This document shows positions 34,355 to 44,146 of a DNA stretch of 64,000 nt, in pieces. The translations under genes were made by a program, and so were the position numbers. Every line of letters begins with the position of its first letter. Position 1 is the first letter of the stretch. The notes under the pieces were generated by a model. The model was not told the DNA's origin and made no database searches. It was given only the letters and a program-made list of their open reading frames with translations. This DNA is from Multifurca ochricompacta (taxonomy: Eukaryota > Basidiomycota > Agaricomycetes > Russulales > Russulaceae): contig WTXG01000058.1 in the NCBI GenBank assembly GCA_022496185.1, forward strand, positions 1-64,000. Direction: 5' to 3'.

Positions 34355-34385
34355 TCACCCCCTCTTCTGGTTCTAGCAGACCCGG

Positions 34386-35669
34386 CTAGAAATGACTTGT
34401 ACTGTCATCATCCTGTACCAATTCCAAGTAATTGTTGGCTACATTACAATCATCCATTGTGTAATTCTCTTTGTCTGAATCCTGCGGACATTGGTGGGTA
34501 CGAAGGAACCCATATGGGCCGCGCTGACCACATAGGCGGCACATGTCATGGATCGGGCAGTCCAACTCACGGTGTCCTGAGTTGTGGCAGAGACACTTGC
34601 CACACCACCCCGACGGATTGACGATCGTTGGGGCGACTCCCACACGGCGGAAGATGCAGAACCGGCTCCAATGGAGGTTGCTGCGACAATGCCGACACCA
34701 CTTGCAGTTCAGGGGGCAGTTCCAGCTGATGTGATACTTACTATTGCATCGCCAGCATGTCTCTCCACAAGGGTTCTCATGCATACGCGGCATTTCAAAT
34801 CGGTTCGGTATCAGCCTCAGGGCGGCCCCTAATGATCATGGGGGGAGGGGTCGTGCATATGTGTCAGCGTACCGTTCGGCGATTGTCTGATAGGCATCCC
34901 CTATCTCCAGCCTCTTCCTAATCTCCACCAGCTCCTGCTCGACTTGGAACATCCCATTCGTCAGCCTTGCCATCATCTTCATGTGCTCTTTATACTGTTT
35001 GTTGAGTGTGGTGTGCAGCATCAGATTCTTCTGCAGTCTCATTACCTCAGCTTTGAGATGCGGGAGGCGCATGTCGTTCAGCACCTCGTCGATCGCGAAG
35101 GTGCGGGAGTCTTCAGCGGCCAGGTGCCCCAGCTGCTCGTCGGTCATCGTGTGGTGCAGACATCCTGTATACCTTTCCTCTAAATAGACTGGGGCCCCAT
35201 AGACAGGGCCGTCCTTCTTCATACACCCAGCAACATCCATTCCCCCATTAGTGTAGAATATATATTTGGCGATGGCGACAGTCCCGTCAGCCATGGTAAT
35301 CTCGAGGGGGAAATAGGTCAAGGAGTTGGGGTTGTTGGCGAAAAAGGGGAATTCCGGCACCTCATCATCTAGCTCCATGCCTAACAGGTCGTTCGGGTGC
35401 GGCTCTTCACTATGTTCAAAGTCGTTGTTTGGGTTCGGGGACTGGTTCTTGACCCAGACCTTGGCAGCTTCGTAGGCAATTGGGGAGGAGGGACATGTGG
35501 AGGGATGAGCGGAAGGGAAATTCTCAACCACTACGGTGGTGGCAGTGAAGGCATCGACGGCGGCATTGGCAGCAATAAAAGACATGATAGACTGGATGGT
35601 GTTAGGACATTGCTGGGAGAGCATGTACTGGGGAAATCGATGGGGTCTTGGAGCATTTCTTTTAAGCAT
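34386..35669 (-). pseudogene. ORF3 of gypsy-C: conserved extra protein with CCHC cluster
   Basis: About 427 codons after the integrase chromodomain, same strand as gag and pol. The first 277 aa (34836-35669) hold a conserved unknown domain (about 105-175, from EFPFFANNPNSLTYFPLEI through YIFYTNGGMDVAGCMKKDGP) and a charged helical segment (about 200-270). One TGA, probably from CGA, splits off the C-terminal 140 aa. These contain two perfect CX2CX4HX4C knuckles (CWRCNSKYHISWNC, CRHCRSNLHWSRFC) and two variants. No signal peptide or membrane segment is seen, so it is not an envelope protein. Its ATG overlaps the pol stop (ATGCTTAA). Gypsy-B has the same ORF. Function unknown; RNA binding is inferred. 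Confidence 0.85.
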
Positions 35670-38600
35670 TTCCAGGCGCTTCTGGATGCCGAATGTGGAA
35701 CTCCGAGATAAGGGTCGGGGCAGAGATATCCCCGGCGGGTTCCCATGAATTGTCAGAGTCTGGGAATCCCTTCCACTTGATTAGGTAGTACAGTTTACGC
35801 CCTTGGCCTTGTCGCTTGGAGTCTAGAATGCGCTCCACTTCCCATTCTTCTTCGCCATTGATAAGGTCAGGCGGGGGTCTCGGGAAGTTCTCTCCATGAA
35901 TGGAGGTCTCCTTGTAAGGGGTTAGAAGCTTGGCATGGAAGACTGGGTGGATCTTCCATTTCGGCAGCAATTGCAGTTCATAGGATATGTCTGACAGCTT
36001 CCTTGTGATCTGGAAGGGTCCGTGACGTCGGGGCGCTAGTTTGGCCAAAGGGTGTGACATGTGAATGTTCCTGCCCTCGAGCCATACCCAGTCATTGGTC
36101 TGATAAGGTGTGAATGTACTTGGCTGTGCTGCCAGAAGCTGTTGCGCCTTTACCAGATTCTCATTGGCTGATTGTCGCAGTTCTTCCCATTGGTTTATTC
36201 ATTCGGTTACTGACGGGACATTGATGGGCTTGTCTGTCCATGTGGTGCGTGGAGTCCATCCCATGATAAGGGAGAAGGGGGTGGCTTTTGTCGTTCCATT
36301 GGGCCATGAGTTATGAGCGAATTCCACGGTCGACAGCCATTCTGCCCAGTCGTCCTGTCTGCCATTGCACCAAAACCGGAGATACTGTTCCAACCATTGG
36401 TTTGTCTGCTCAGACTGTCCGTCTGTTTGTGGATGGTATGCCGTCGAGATGTTCTGTGTGATATCCAATGTTTTACACAGGGCCTTCGCGAACGCTGATG
36501 TAAAGCGTGTATCTCGGTTGGAAATGATCTTCTTGGGGAGTCCGTAGTGACGGTACACATGGTTCAGGTATAGTTTTGCCACTCCTTTGGCTGTGATAGT
36601 TTCGTTACAGGGAATGAAGAGGGCCACTTTGGAGCAATCATGATCTGTAATTGTGAGGATAGTGTCAAAGCCTTGTGACTTGGGCAGCTTGACGATGAAG
36701 TCCATGGTGATGGTCTGGAAAGGAGTTGATGCCGTGGGGGTGATGGGGTGCATTGGTGGGACCTTTGGGTGCGTATTCACCTTGTTTGCTTGACACGCTG
36801 CGCATCCTTGTACGTAGCTCTCAATATCCTTTTTCATATTGGGCCACCAATAGTCTCGTTTGGCCAGGGTGTAGGTGTTGGCGATGCCTGGATGGCCAGC
36901 GGAGGGAAGGTCATGATGAAAATGGATCACCCCCCTCTTAATGTTGTCACCACTGGTGACAACAAGTTGGTCCCCATCTTTCCACCAAAGACCGCTGATC
37001 TTCTTCAGATTATGAGCGTCGGCCCATAAAAGGCACAGCTCCTGGTTCATATTTTGGGAAACTTGTGCCCAAAGGTCCATGTCGTGGAGACTGACCACGG
37101 CCGTTCTTGCAAAAACTTCTTCTGGGAGGACCGTAATGTCATTGTTGTCGTCCTCCCCTGTGTGCATGTCTGGTCTGCGCGACAGTGCATTGGCTCTAGC
37201 ATTCTGACTCCCAGCAATGTGCTTCAGCATGAAATTATATTCTTCTAATTCCAAGACCTCTCATGCTACACATCGACTGATTTTATGGGGTTCTTTCCAG
37301 TATAACAGGTTGGAATGATCAGTGTGGATGATGGTCTTGTGGGGGTTCCTGCCAAGTAGGGTCACCAGTGTCGTAGTGCCTTGACTATGGCTAAGAGCTC
37401 CCTGTCCCAGATGTCGTAGTTTCTTTCGGCTGGGGAGAAGGTTTCGGAGTAGTATGCCACTGGGTGAAGCACTTGTGCGGCATCTTTCTGATATAACACT
37501 GCCCTGTTCGCAACATGCGAGGCATCCACCTCTACTTCAAAGGGGCGGCCTAGATCTGGCTGGATAAGTACTGGTTCTGAGCCGACAAGGTCCCTGATCT
37601 GTTCAAACGCCTGCTGCTGTGTGGCACCCCAATGCCATGGTACATCCTTTTTCAGCAGGTCGTTCAATGGTCGTGCTATGCCTGAAAATCCCTTGATGAA
37701 TCGTCGATAAAAATTACAGAATCCGATGAATGATCGGACATCTTTGACACAGGTTGGCATGGGCCACTCCCAGATTCCTTGTACTTTAATAGGATCCATG
37801 CGTACTTGTCCTCCCTCCAAAATGACTCCTAGGTACTCAACACTCCGTTGTTCGAAGGAGCATTTGGCAGGTTTGAGATATAGATCATGTTCATGCAGTA
37901 TGTCCAACACCTGATGCACGCGATCTCGGTGGTGGTCCAAGTCATCTGGGGTAGCTACTAGGATGTCGTCCATATAGACCACTACTTCTCCCGTGAGAAT
38001 GAGGTCGCGGAAGATGTGGTTCATCATAGATTGGAATGTTGCCGGTGAATTCGTGAGACCGAAGAACATGACGTTGGGCTCGAACAACCCTTGATTTGTT
38101 TTGAACGCTGCCTTGCACTGGTCGCCTTCCTTGATTCTAACATTGTTGTAACCCCACTGCACGTCCATCTTTGAGAAGAGGGACTTATCCCTCATAGTGT
38201 CAATGAGCTCAGAGATGAGCGGCAGGGGGTAGGCGTTTTTCATGGTGTATGCGTTGATTCACTGGTAATCCTGAACCGGTCGCAGCTTGCCATCCTTCTT
38301 TTTGATGAAGAAGAAGGGCAAGGCATATTGTGACTTGGATGGGCGAATGTATCCTTTTGCCAGATGTTCTTCAAGGAATTTGTGACGGTTTCATCTGCTG
38401 GTGTTAGGGTCATGTGCACCATGTGCTTTTCCTTTTCTTTTTCTTTCTTTTACATTTACTATATCACGCAGATACACACATGACTTGCTTATGAAGGACT
38501 TATTACTTACATGCTGACTGATTTGCTTACTGATCCTATTTAGTGGCTTACTGATCAACATCCAGAGGGCGCAACCCCTCTCCCTTCTTTATCCTTCTGG

Positions 38601-39757
38601 GGTATTCTACTGTACAACCATTAGACTACCTAGTGAACGCTCTAGTAACTACCAGAACCAACCTTCATAGCATAGAACATGTATATAAACCCCTAGTAGA
38701 TCAGAGCAAGACTCTAAGTCTGTTCTTCTGTATTCAATACAGGTGTTTAGGACTCACCTCACTGAACTGAACAACCCCCCACTTGAACCTTCTAAGTTTG
38801 CGCCTTAGAGGGACTTTGACCCCAGAAACTTGTGGCAGGACTTAGTGTCTCTGCTCGACTTTGTCTCACGCGCGTGCCCTTGACCGGCATACCTTGACCT
38901 GACTTGACTTGACCTAGAAGGACTTGAAGTCTTGATAAAACGACCTTGAAACCCAGAACATCGACACAGCGTTGCACCTAGCTGTGACAGAATTCCATTA
39001 GTGCCACCTGCTCCGACTGGGACAGCGGGTAGATTTTACAGTCTATTGCTGTCGGCGTCTCAGGGAGTAGGTCGATGGCGTGGTCCCATGGTCTGGAGGG
39101 TGGAAAACGCTGGGATTCCTCTTCAGAAAACACCTTCCAATGCTGATGGTAGGTGCTCAGCACTACATCGCTGTACGTCTTTTCTGCTTGCCCTTGTATT
39201 GCTTTTTGGGCTAGCTCTGATGCTTTGGTGACATAACAGTGATCTGGGTCTTCTTCTTCTGTACTTGTGGCCTTTATTGTCAGATGTCTGACCATGTAAT
39301 CATAGCCTATTGATGTGATGATAGTGGGATACGACTCTTTATCCATTGTCACATCAGTCCAGTTGATCTTGGGTTCGAACGCAGCGAGCCACGGGTATCC
39401 CAGAATAAGGTCTTCGTCTCCTAGGTCTGTAATTAGGAAACGAATGTTCTTCGTAGCTTCTCCGACCTGGACCCTCAGGTCCGTGTAGTGAGTGATCTTC
39501 CCAGCGCGATTGGCTGTCCCGTCAATGTTCCAGATATTCTTTTCTTGGGGAAGTGCCAGCCTTCCCAGACCCATTGTTCTGATTAATCGTGGGTGAATGA
39601 AATTGTCCGTGGCTCCAGAGTCCACTAGAATGTCTCGATCAGCCGTCCTCTGTGTAGTTTCAAAATGGACTGGTATTTTTAATGACTTGAATCGACTAGC
39701 ATACACAGAGGTAACATGGAGTGCTTGTGCCCAGGCTGATGGGTTTGAGCCTAACAA
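35662..39757 (-). pseudogene. pol of gypsy-C
   Basis: Order from 39757 down: protease (DSGATDNFIHP near 39610), the RT start, a solo LTR insertion (38381-38989), RT (37362-38243, [12 protein letters not shown]), RNase H, integrase (HHDLPSAGHPG, CAACQANK, TDHDCSKVALF, STAYHPQTDGQSEQTNQW) and a chromodomain ([20 protein letters not shown] to SWEPAG, 35700-35850). In-frame TGA stops occur at 36199, 37261 and about 38262, where gypsy-A has CGA. The chromodomain is known to direct related integrases to modified histones. Confidence 0.92.
38381..38989. repeat. Solo LTR of a different family inside gypsy-C pol
   Basis: TGTGACGGTT start and GCTGTGACA end, flanked by GAATT (38376-38380 and 38990-38994). 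A TATA-like CATGTATATAAACC lies near 38676. The sequence is not related to the other LTRs in the window. Its internal element is not present here. Confidence 0.9.
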
Positions 39758-41253
39758 AAATCCTTCTTTGCAAACACCTTTTCTACCAATATGGCGCGCA
39801 CTTCCTCACTCTCCTTCATCATGTTAGCCCATATATCCTGAGCTTTCTCTTCTTTCGTCTGCTTATCCACAGAAGGAGGGTTATTCTGGACGGGGGCTTC
39901 TGCTGCTGTAATTGCAGCGGTGACACGTACCCCCTTCTTAGGACAATCTCGGGACATATGCCCTAGTGCCTTGCAGCGGAAACATCGTCCTTCCTTCATC
40001 AGCGTTTGTCGTTCATCCTCTGTGAGCATTGCCCGGGCTCGGGCTCAGTCTGCAGAGGGATCCCTCTGGGTGTGGTGGGCAGGCTTTACCCCAAAAGCAG
40101 CTTTCCATTGATCTCGTGTCTTCCCCTTCTTGGTGTCGATTCCAAAGCGTGTTTGGAAGTCGAGGTAGTCCTGCTGTTGTTGGCGAGCGGCGTCGACCCA
40201 ACTGTCCCAATCCTGGGGATGATGAAACTGAATTATATTCTTAACTAGCGGGTTGGGCAACCCTTGCGAAAAGAGGTCCAGTGTGGCCTCTTCATCTGTA
40301 TCATAACCCACCCTGTTTGCCAGGCTTCTGAATTTGGCGACATATGCGTCTAATTCTCCCTTCTCCATCCTAAGGGATTTCAATTCCCTGGCTGCCTTCT
40401 GTTTGGCCTGCCCGTCCGTAAACGCATCTTTAAACTGCTCAGCAATGGTCTCCCAAAGACCCTTGCTTGTGGTACGATGTCCACCCTCGACCTGTTCATT
40501 CAGCCATTCCAGCTGCTCCATAGTCCAGTTGTCAACCGCATCCCCTCGAATCAGGGATAGGAACAGATTGGCGCATTGAAATGGGTTGACAATCTGCGGG
40601 ACGTCGTGGTTGAAGTTTTTAAAGGTTGTGAACTCCAACATAAACTTTTTGCTCTGCAAGCAGTCCCCAGTGAACGTCTGGGGCAACACTCCTGATAGTC
40701 GTCCAGATGGGGGAGGGATGTTTGGTGGTCCCGCCACCGGGGCTGGTGGGGTGGGGTCTGGAAGTTGGGCGGCAATGGTAGACATGGATTGGTGGAATGG
40801 GATGATGGTTTCTGTGGATTGTATCGAGATCTGGGGAGTTGTCAAAGCAGGGGCTCTGATCGTGACAACTTCGGGTGCAACCGGAGACGTAGTCGCTGCT
40901 AATGCCGGTGCTTCTTCTTCACTGGGTTCTTCTTCTATGTACTCCTCTGGTTCGGAGTCCGTGACAATGGCTGGGGGATTTTCTCTCCACAGGCCTAGTC
41001 CAAATTCGGGTGGGGCAGGTCCTGTAGTGACCCAAGAGTGTCGGCTGTCTGAGTATCGGATGCAATACCAAACTCTCTTTTTGTCGTCATATTCTACCGG
41101 TTGGTATCTTCCGTCGTGATAGACGTAGTATCCAAACTCGGACTCAAAGTCTTTCCAGGTGGCAGAGCCAAGTACTTGCTGTGAAAGATTATGCTCGTCT
41201 CTGCGTTCAATAAGCTCTTCCCAGAAGAGGGTCTGACTGTGGCTGGAAGCCAC
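39751..41253 (-). pseudogene. gag of gypsy-C
   Basis: 402 aa (40045-41253) plus 92 aa (39751-40029) separated by a stop at SAD*ARARA. The N-terminal region has acidic and Pro/Ala/Thr-rich stretches (EEYIEEEPSEEEAPALAATT), the capsid core follows (NVNPFQCANLFLSLIRGD-like to QGLPNPLVKNIIQFHH), and a CCHC knuckle (CFRCKALGHMSRDC) is near the end. The first codon of the conserved protein is GTG (41251-41253); no in-frame ATG lies between it and the TAA at the LTR edge. Confidence 0.9.
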
Positions 41254-41272
41254 TGTGAGAGACTCGACTTGA

Positions 41273-41846
41273 TGTTATGTCCAGTGTGAGACGTTCCGCA
41301 TGACTTGTGCGACAGCTTGTGTACGTTTGTTCAGATAAGAGGTCAATAGGATCTCTTGGAGCTTTGAATGGATGAGTCAAAGTCAAAGGGGCTGCTCCCT
41401 AGTGACGATGTTAAGCAGGAAGTGCCAAAAGCACTGAGATGATTGAGTCAAAGGGTTCAAAGGGAAGTCCAGAAGACAAACACCGATGTATTCAATAAGT
41501 CGAGTCTGAAGTCTACAATGTAGTTACAGCGGACTTATATATGTAATCGAATGGGCATCTATAGATAAGATAACGGAGTCAAGTGGGCCCAAATATATGG
41601 AAGCGGACGGCATAAAGTCGAGCTTCTGATAGGGAATTAAGTAAGTGTCCGGTCGTAAAGATAAGAGATAAGAGCCCAAACACAAGTACAGTAACATAAA
41701 CAGAGGCAAAGGCGATCATGGGGAAGGGAGCAGGGCACGTGAAGGATCCCACAATGGAGACGTGATCTGATAGTGTAAAGTAGGTGGCAAGGAGGGGTCG
41801 TTGTTAGGTAGGAGGAAGAAAAGAGGAAGAGACAGGGTTCATAACA
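41273..41846 (-). repeat. 5' LTR of gypsy-C with promoter and self-primer
   Basis: 574 bp. In element orientation a TATA box (CATATATAAGTCC, near 41530-41545) is followed about 35 nt later by AGACTCGACTT (about 41498-41508). The matching primer-binding site AAGTCGAGTCT lies just downstream of the LTR at about 41260-41270. Confidence 0.93.
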
Positions 41847-41851
41847 ATTGG

Positions 41852-42694
41852 GGAAAACGACACCATCACCAGAGGAGACATAGACATCCCTGAGCTGGAA
41901 CCATGCCCAGCCACAAGTGGGAACAAGGGACCCACCAGGGAATTGCTTCACCAAGGCAGGCTCATAGGGCAACAGACTCTGGAAAGGGTGGTCACCAGCA
42001 AATGAAAAAATAAAATTTCCCTGGCTATTGCCAAGTCCTACTGACCATCTGCCCCCCAGGAGGTGGGGGGCTGAAGCATTGGCACGTTGTAAAGCTTGTT
42101 GTGCAGTCAGCACCAGTTCAGGAACCACAGCCATGCCTCTGTTGGTCTGCCCAGAGGGCAGGGCCAGTAAGAGGATGGTGACATCTGTAGTGTGGGTGAC
42201 TGGGGCAGCACAGGTGGTGGAGGTGGAGGTGGCAGCCACCCAGGGGTTGGGCTTGCCAGCCATAGTACGGCCTTGGGCCTTCATGGCAGCTTGGGCAAAG
42301 GTAATTGCACGTAGCTGTTGGGCCATGGTGGCTGGAGTGATGATGCAGAAAGGGTCAGGTGGGGTGGCACCCACTGGGGCCAACACTCGTGTGGAGGCTG
42401 GCGCAGGGTGTGAGGGTCCAGGGGGAGGGGCACCCCGTTCCAGCCTGTCAACTCAATCGAGGATCATAGCCAGAGCAGCCTCAATGCGGGTGAGTGGATT
42501 GGAGGAGGGGGGGTGGGAGGGGAGGTAGTGCAGCAGCAGCTGGGGGGTCAGTGGGGTACAAGAGAGAAGAGTCATGCAACATAGCAGCAGGGGGCTCCTC
42601 TCCCATATCTGTGTCTGCATGGATTGAGGCTAGCATGCCAAAGTTGGCCGGGTCGCACTCTGCACGGGAAGGTAGGGGTTGGGACACTAAGGGT
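41852..42694 (-). pseudogene. LINE ORF1, central part
   Basis: Continues ORF1 between the gypsy-C and copia-2 insertions. The clear frame (41852-42386) runs from LAPVGATPPDPF through LLLALPSGQTNRG to RDVYVSSGDGVVFPN. Upstream, a stop codon (TGA at 42453-42455) follows AMILD, and a G/C homopolymer near 42515 shifts the frame to the piece at 42481-42694 (PLVSQPLPSRAECDPANFGM). The unknown domain here has no family I recognise. Confidence 0.8.
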
Positions 42695-42699
42695 GGGGT

Positions 42700-43208
42700 T
42701 GTTGACACAGGATGTGTCTAGAGATGCTTCAGGCATCTAAGGTTCGCTTCAGCTGTAGATTAGATTAGATTAGATTCCGGAGTATCGGACTTTTTATGTT
42801 ATCTTTATTACATTTCTTTCTCACCTTACTCAGCTGATTAGTGATGGACTTAGTAATGCGCAGTAAGCATGTGATATCTCTTTGGCCAATGGCCTTTATC
42901 CCTCTCTGTTTATTGTCCGGCACTTGTGGACTTATTCCCAGTGCGCACAGACCATTTCCCCTGGCCCCCATGGGTATATAAGGGTGTCTGTTTCGTCTCT
43001 TCCACTTCAGAGTTTCTTCAACCTCTGAAGTGTAAGTTCTACTATACTTTCTACCATACCTTTGACTAACCATCTCTTGTAGATACTTGTCTTTCTAGGT
43101 CAGTAGAATAGTAATATAGAGTTTCTTCAACCTCTGAAGTATACTTGTCTTTCTAGCCTCACCACTACTAACCACAGTCAGTATAACCAGCAGCATGATT
43201 GTTTGACA
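42700..43208 (+). repeat. 5' LTR of copia-2
   Basis: 509 bp, TGTTGACACAGG to TGTTTGACA. The TATA box (GGGTATATAAGG, near 42970) is followed by the hairpin ACTTCAGAG/CTCTGAAGT (about 43008-43040), and a second copy of the 3' half lies about 100 nt downstream. Two ACTTGTCTTTCTAG copies follow the hairpins. Confidence 0.93.
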
Positions 43209-44146
43209 GGTTATGGGCCCTGCCGCTCATACTGATCTGTAATCTCCCTTTTGTTCATTACAGCCCAACTCGCTTTTTGCACTTCAAGCTCACAAAAGCT
43301 TCAAAGTCTTTCCCACTAGCTTCTTCCTGTGAGCTTTTCTATTTACTATCTGTGCACCTTAACACCCCACAGGATGACGCAGTTTACTGCTCATCCTGAA
43401 CTGTTTGGCTAGCCCTTCGGGGTTCTTGCAAAAGATGATGAGGGACCCTAAGTGGGTGAAACATCTTGAGCTCCTTGAGTGCGCACTAGGTATTAGTAAC
43501 TTCATAGTTGTAGCTGGGTTTTCGTCCCATAGATAGTCTTAGTAGGCCTATAGCCAGAAGCTTGTGGCTTTAAGTCCAGTCAATGCTTGGCTCTATCTGT
43601 AAGCCGGGTTTAGCGACCCGCATGTGGAGTTTAGGGTCTAGAACAAGGCATGGGTAGTCACTCCCATGACGCTTGGGCTCGATACAAGTAGGCTGCACTA
43701 CTATAGTCTATACATAGTAGATATAGTCTTCATCTCTGGGCATAAGTATCCGTTGCCTTTGTAGGGTAACCACGCCCTACCAGAGACAGACTTGTCATCT
43801 ACTTAGTCATGGCCCCAATCATCTAGGGCTTAATCATGGACTCCACCACCAGCATTAGAGGAAGGGCTATACACCCTTTGTCTCTAATGGAACTTGCGGT
43901 TGGCTCCTCCATGACATGACTCCCAATTTTGTTTACACTAGACACTCTGGCTAGTCTACCAGAGCTTATGTCTAGTTACAAGATTGTGCTAGACAGCTTT
44001 ACTATACCTAGAAAGTCGCACAACAAAGGCAGGACCTTCCTAGGTTCTGAAGCATAGCGCCACAGTATGGGGTGGCACTCTTAAGTGAGACCTGGGCACT
44101 GGTTCTAACTGCTCCTTGGAACCAGGAACAATTATAACATCTCACA
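43209..44146 (+). other. Long 5' leader of copia-2 with tRNA primer site
   Basis: GGTTATGGGCCC at 43209-43220 directly follows the LTR and matches the copia-1 site. The remaining 925 nt have no long ORF but share blocks with the copia-1 leader, such as GATGAGGGACCCTAAGTGGG and the hairpin CATGGGTAGTCACTCCCATG (43650-43670). The conservation suggests a role in packaging, priming or translation; this is inference. Confidence 0.72.

Larger units (their letters stand above)
33781..41846 (-). mobile_element. Ty3/gypsy element C, complete with both LTRs
   Basis: 8066 bp inserted in LINE ORF1, flanked by ATTGG (33776-33780 and 41847-41851). Both LTRs are 574 bp (33781-34354 and 41273-41846). Order on the minus strand: 5' LTR, self-primer site, gag, protease-RT-RNase H-integrase-chromodomain, ORF3, polypurine tract, 3' LTR. 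A 609-bp solo LTR of another family sits in pol. Many CGA codons have become TGA. Confidence 0.95.

Noticed and set aside
34386..35669. ORF3 as an envelope gene
   Set aside because: It is in the env position but has no signal peptide, transmembrane helix or fusion motif; its Cys/His clusters are CCHC knuckles.
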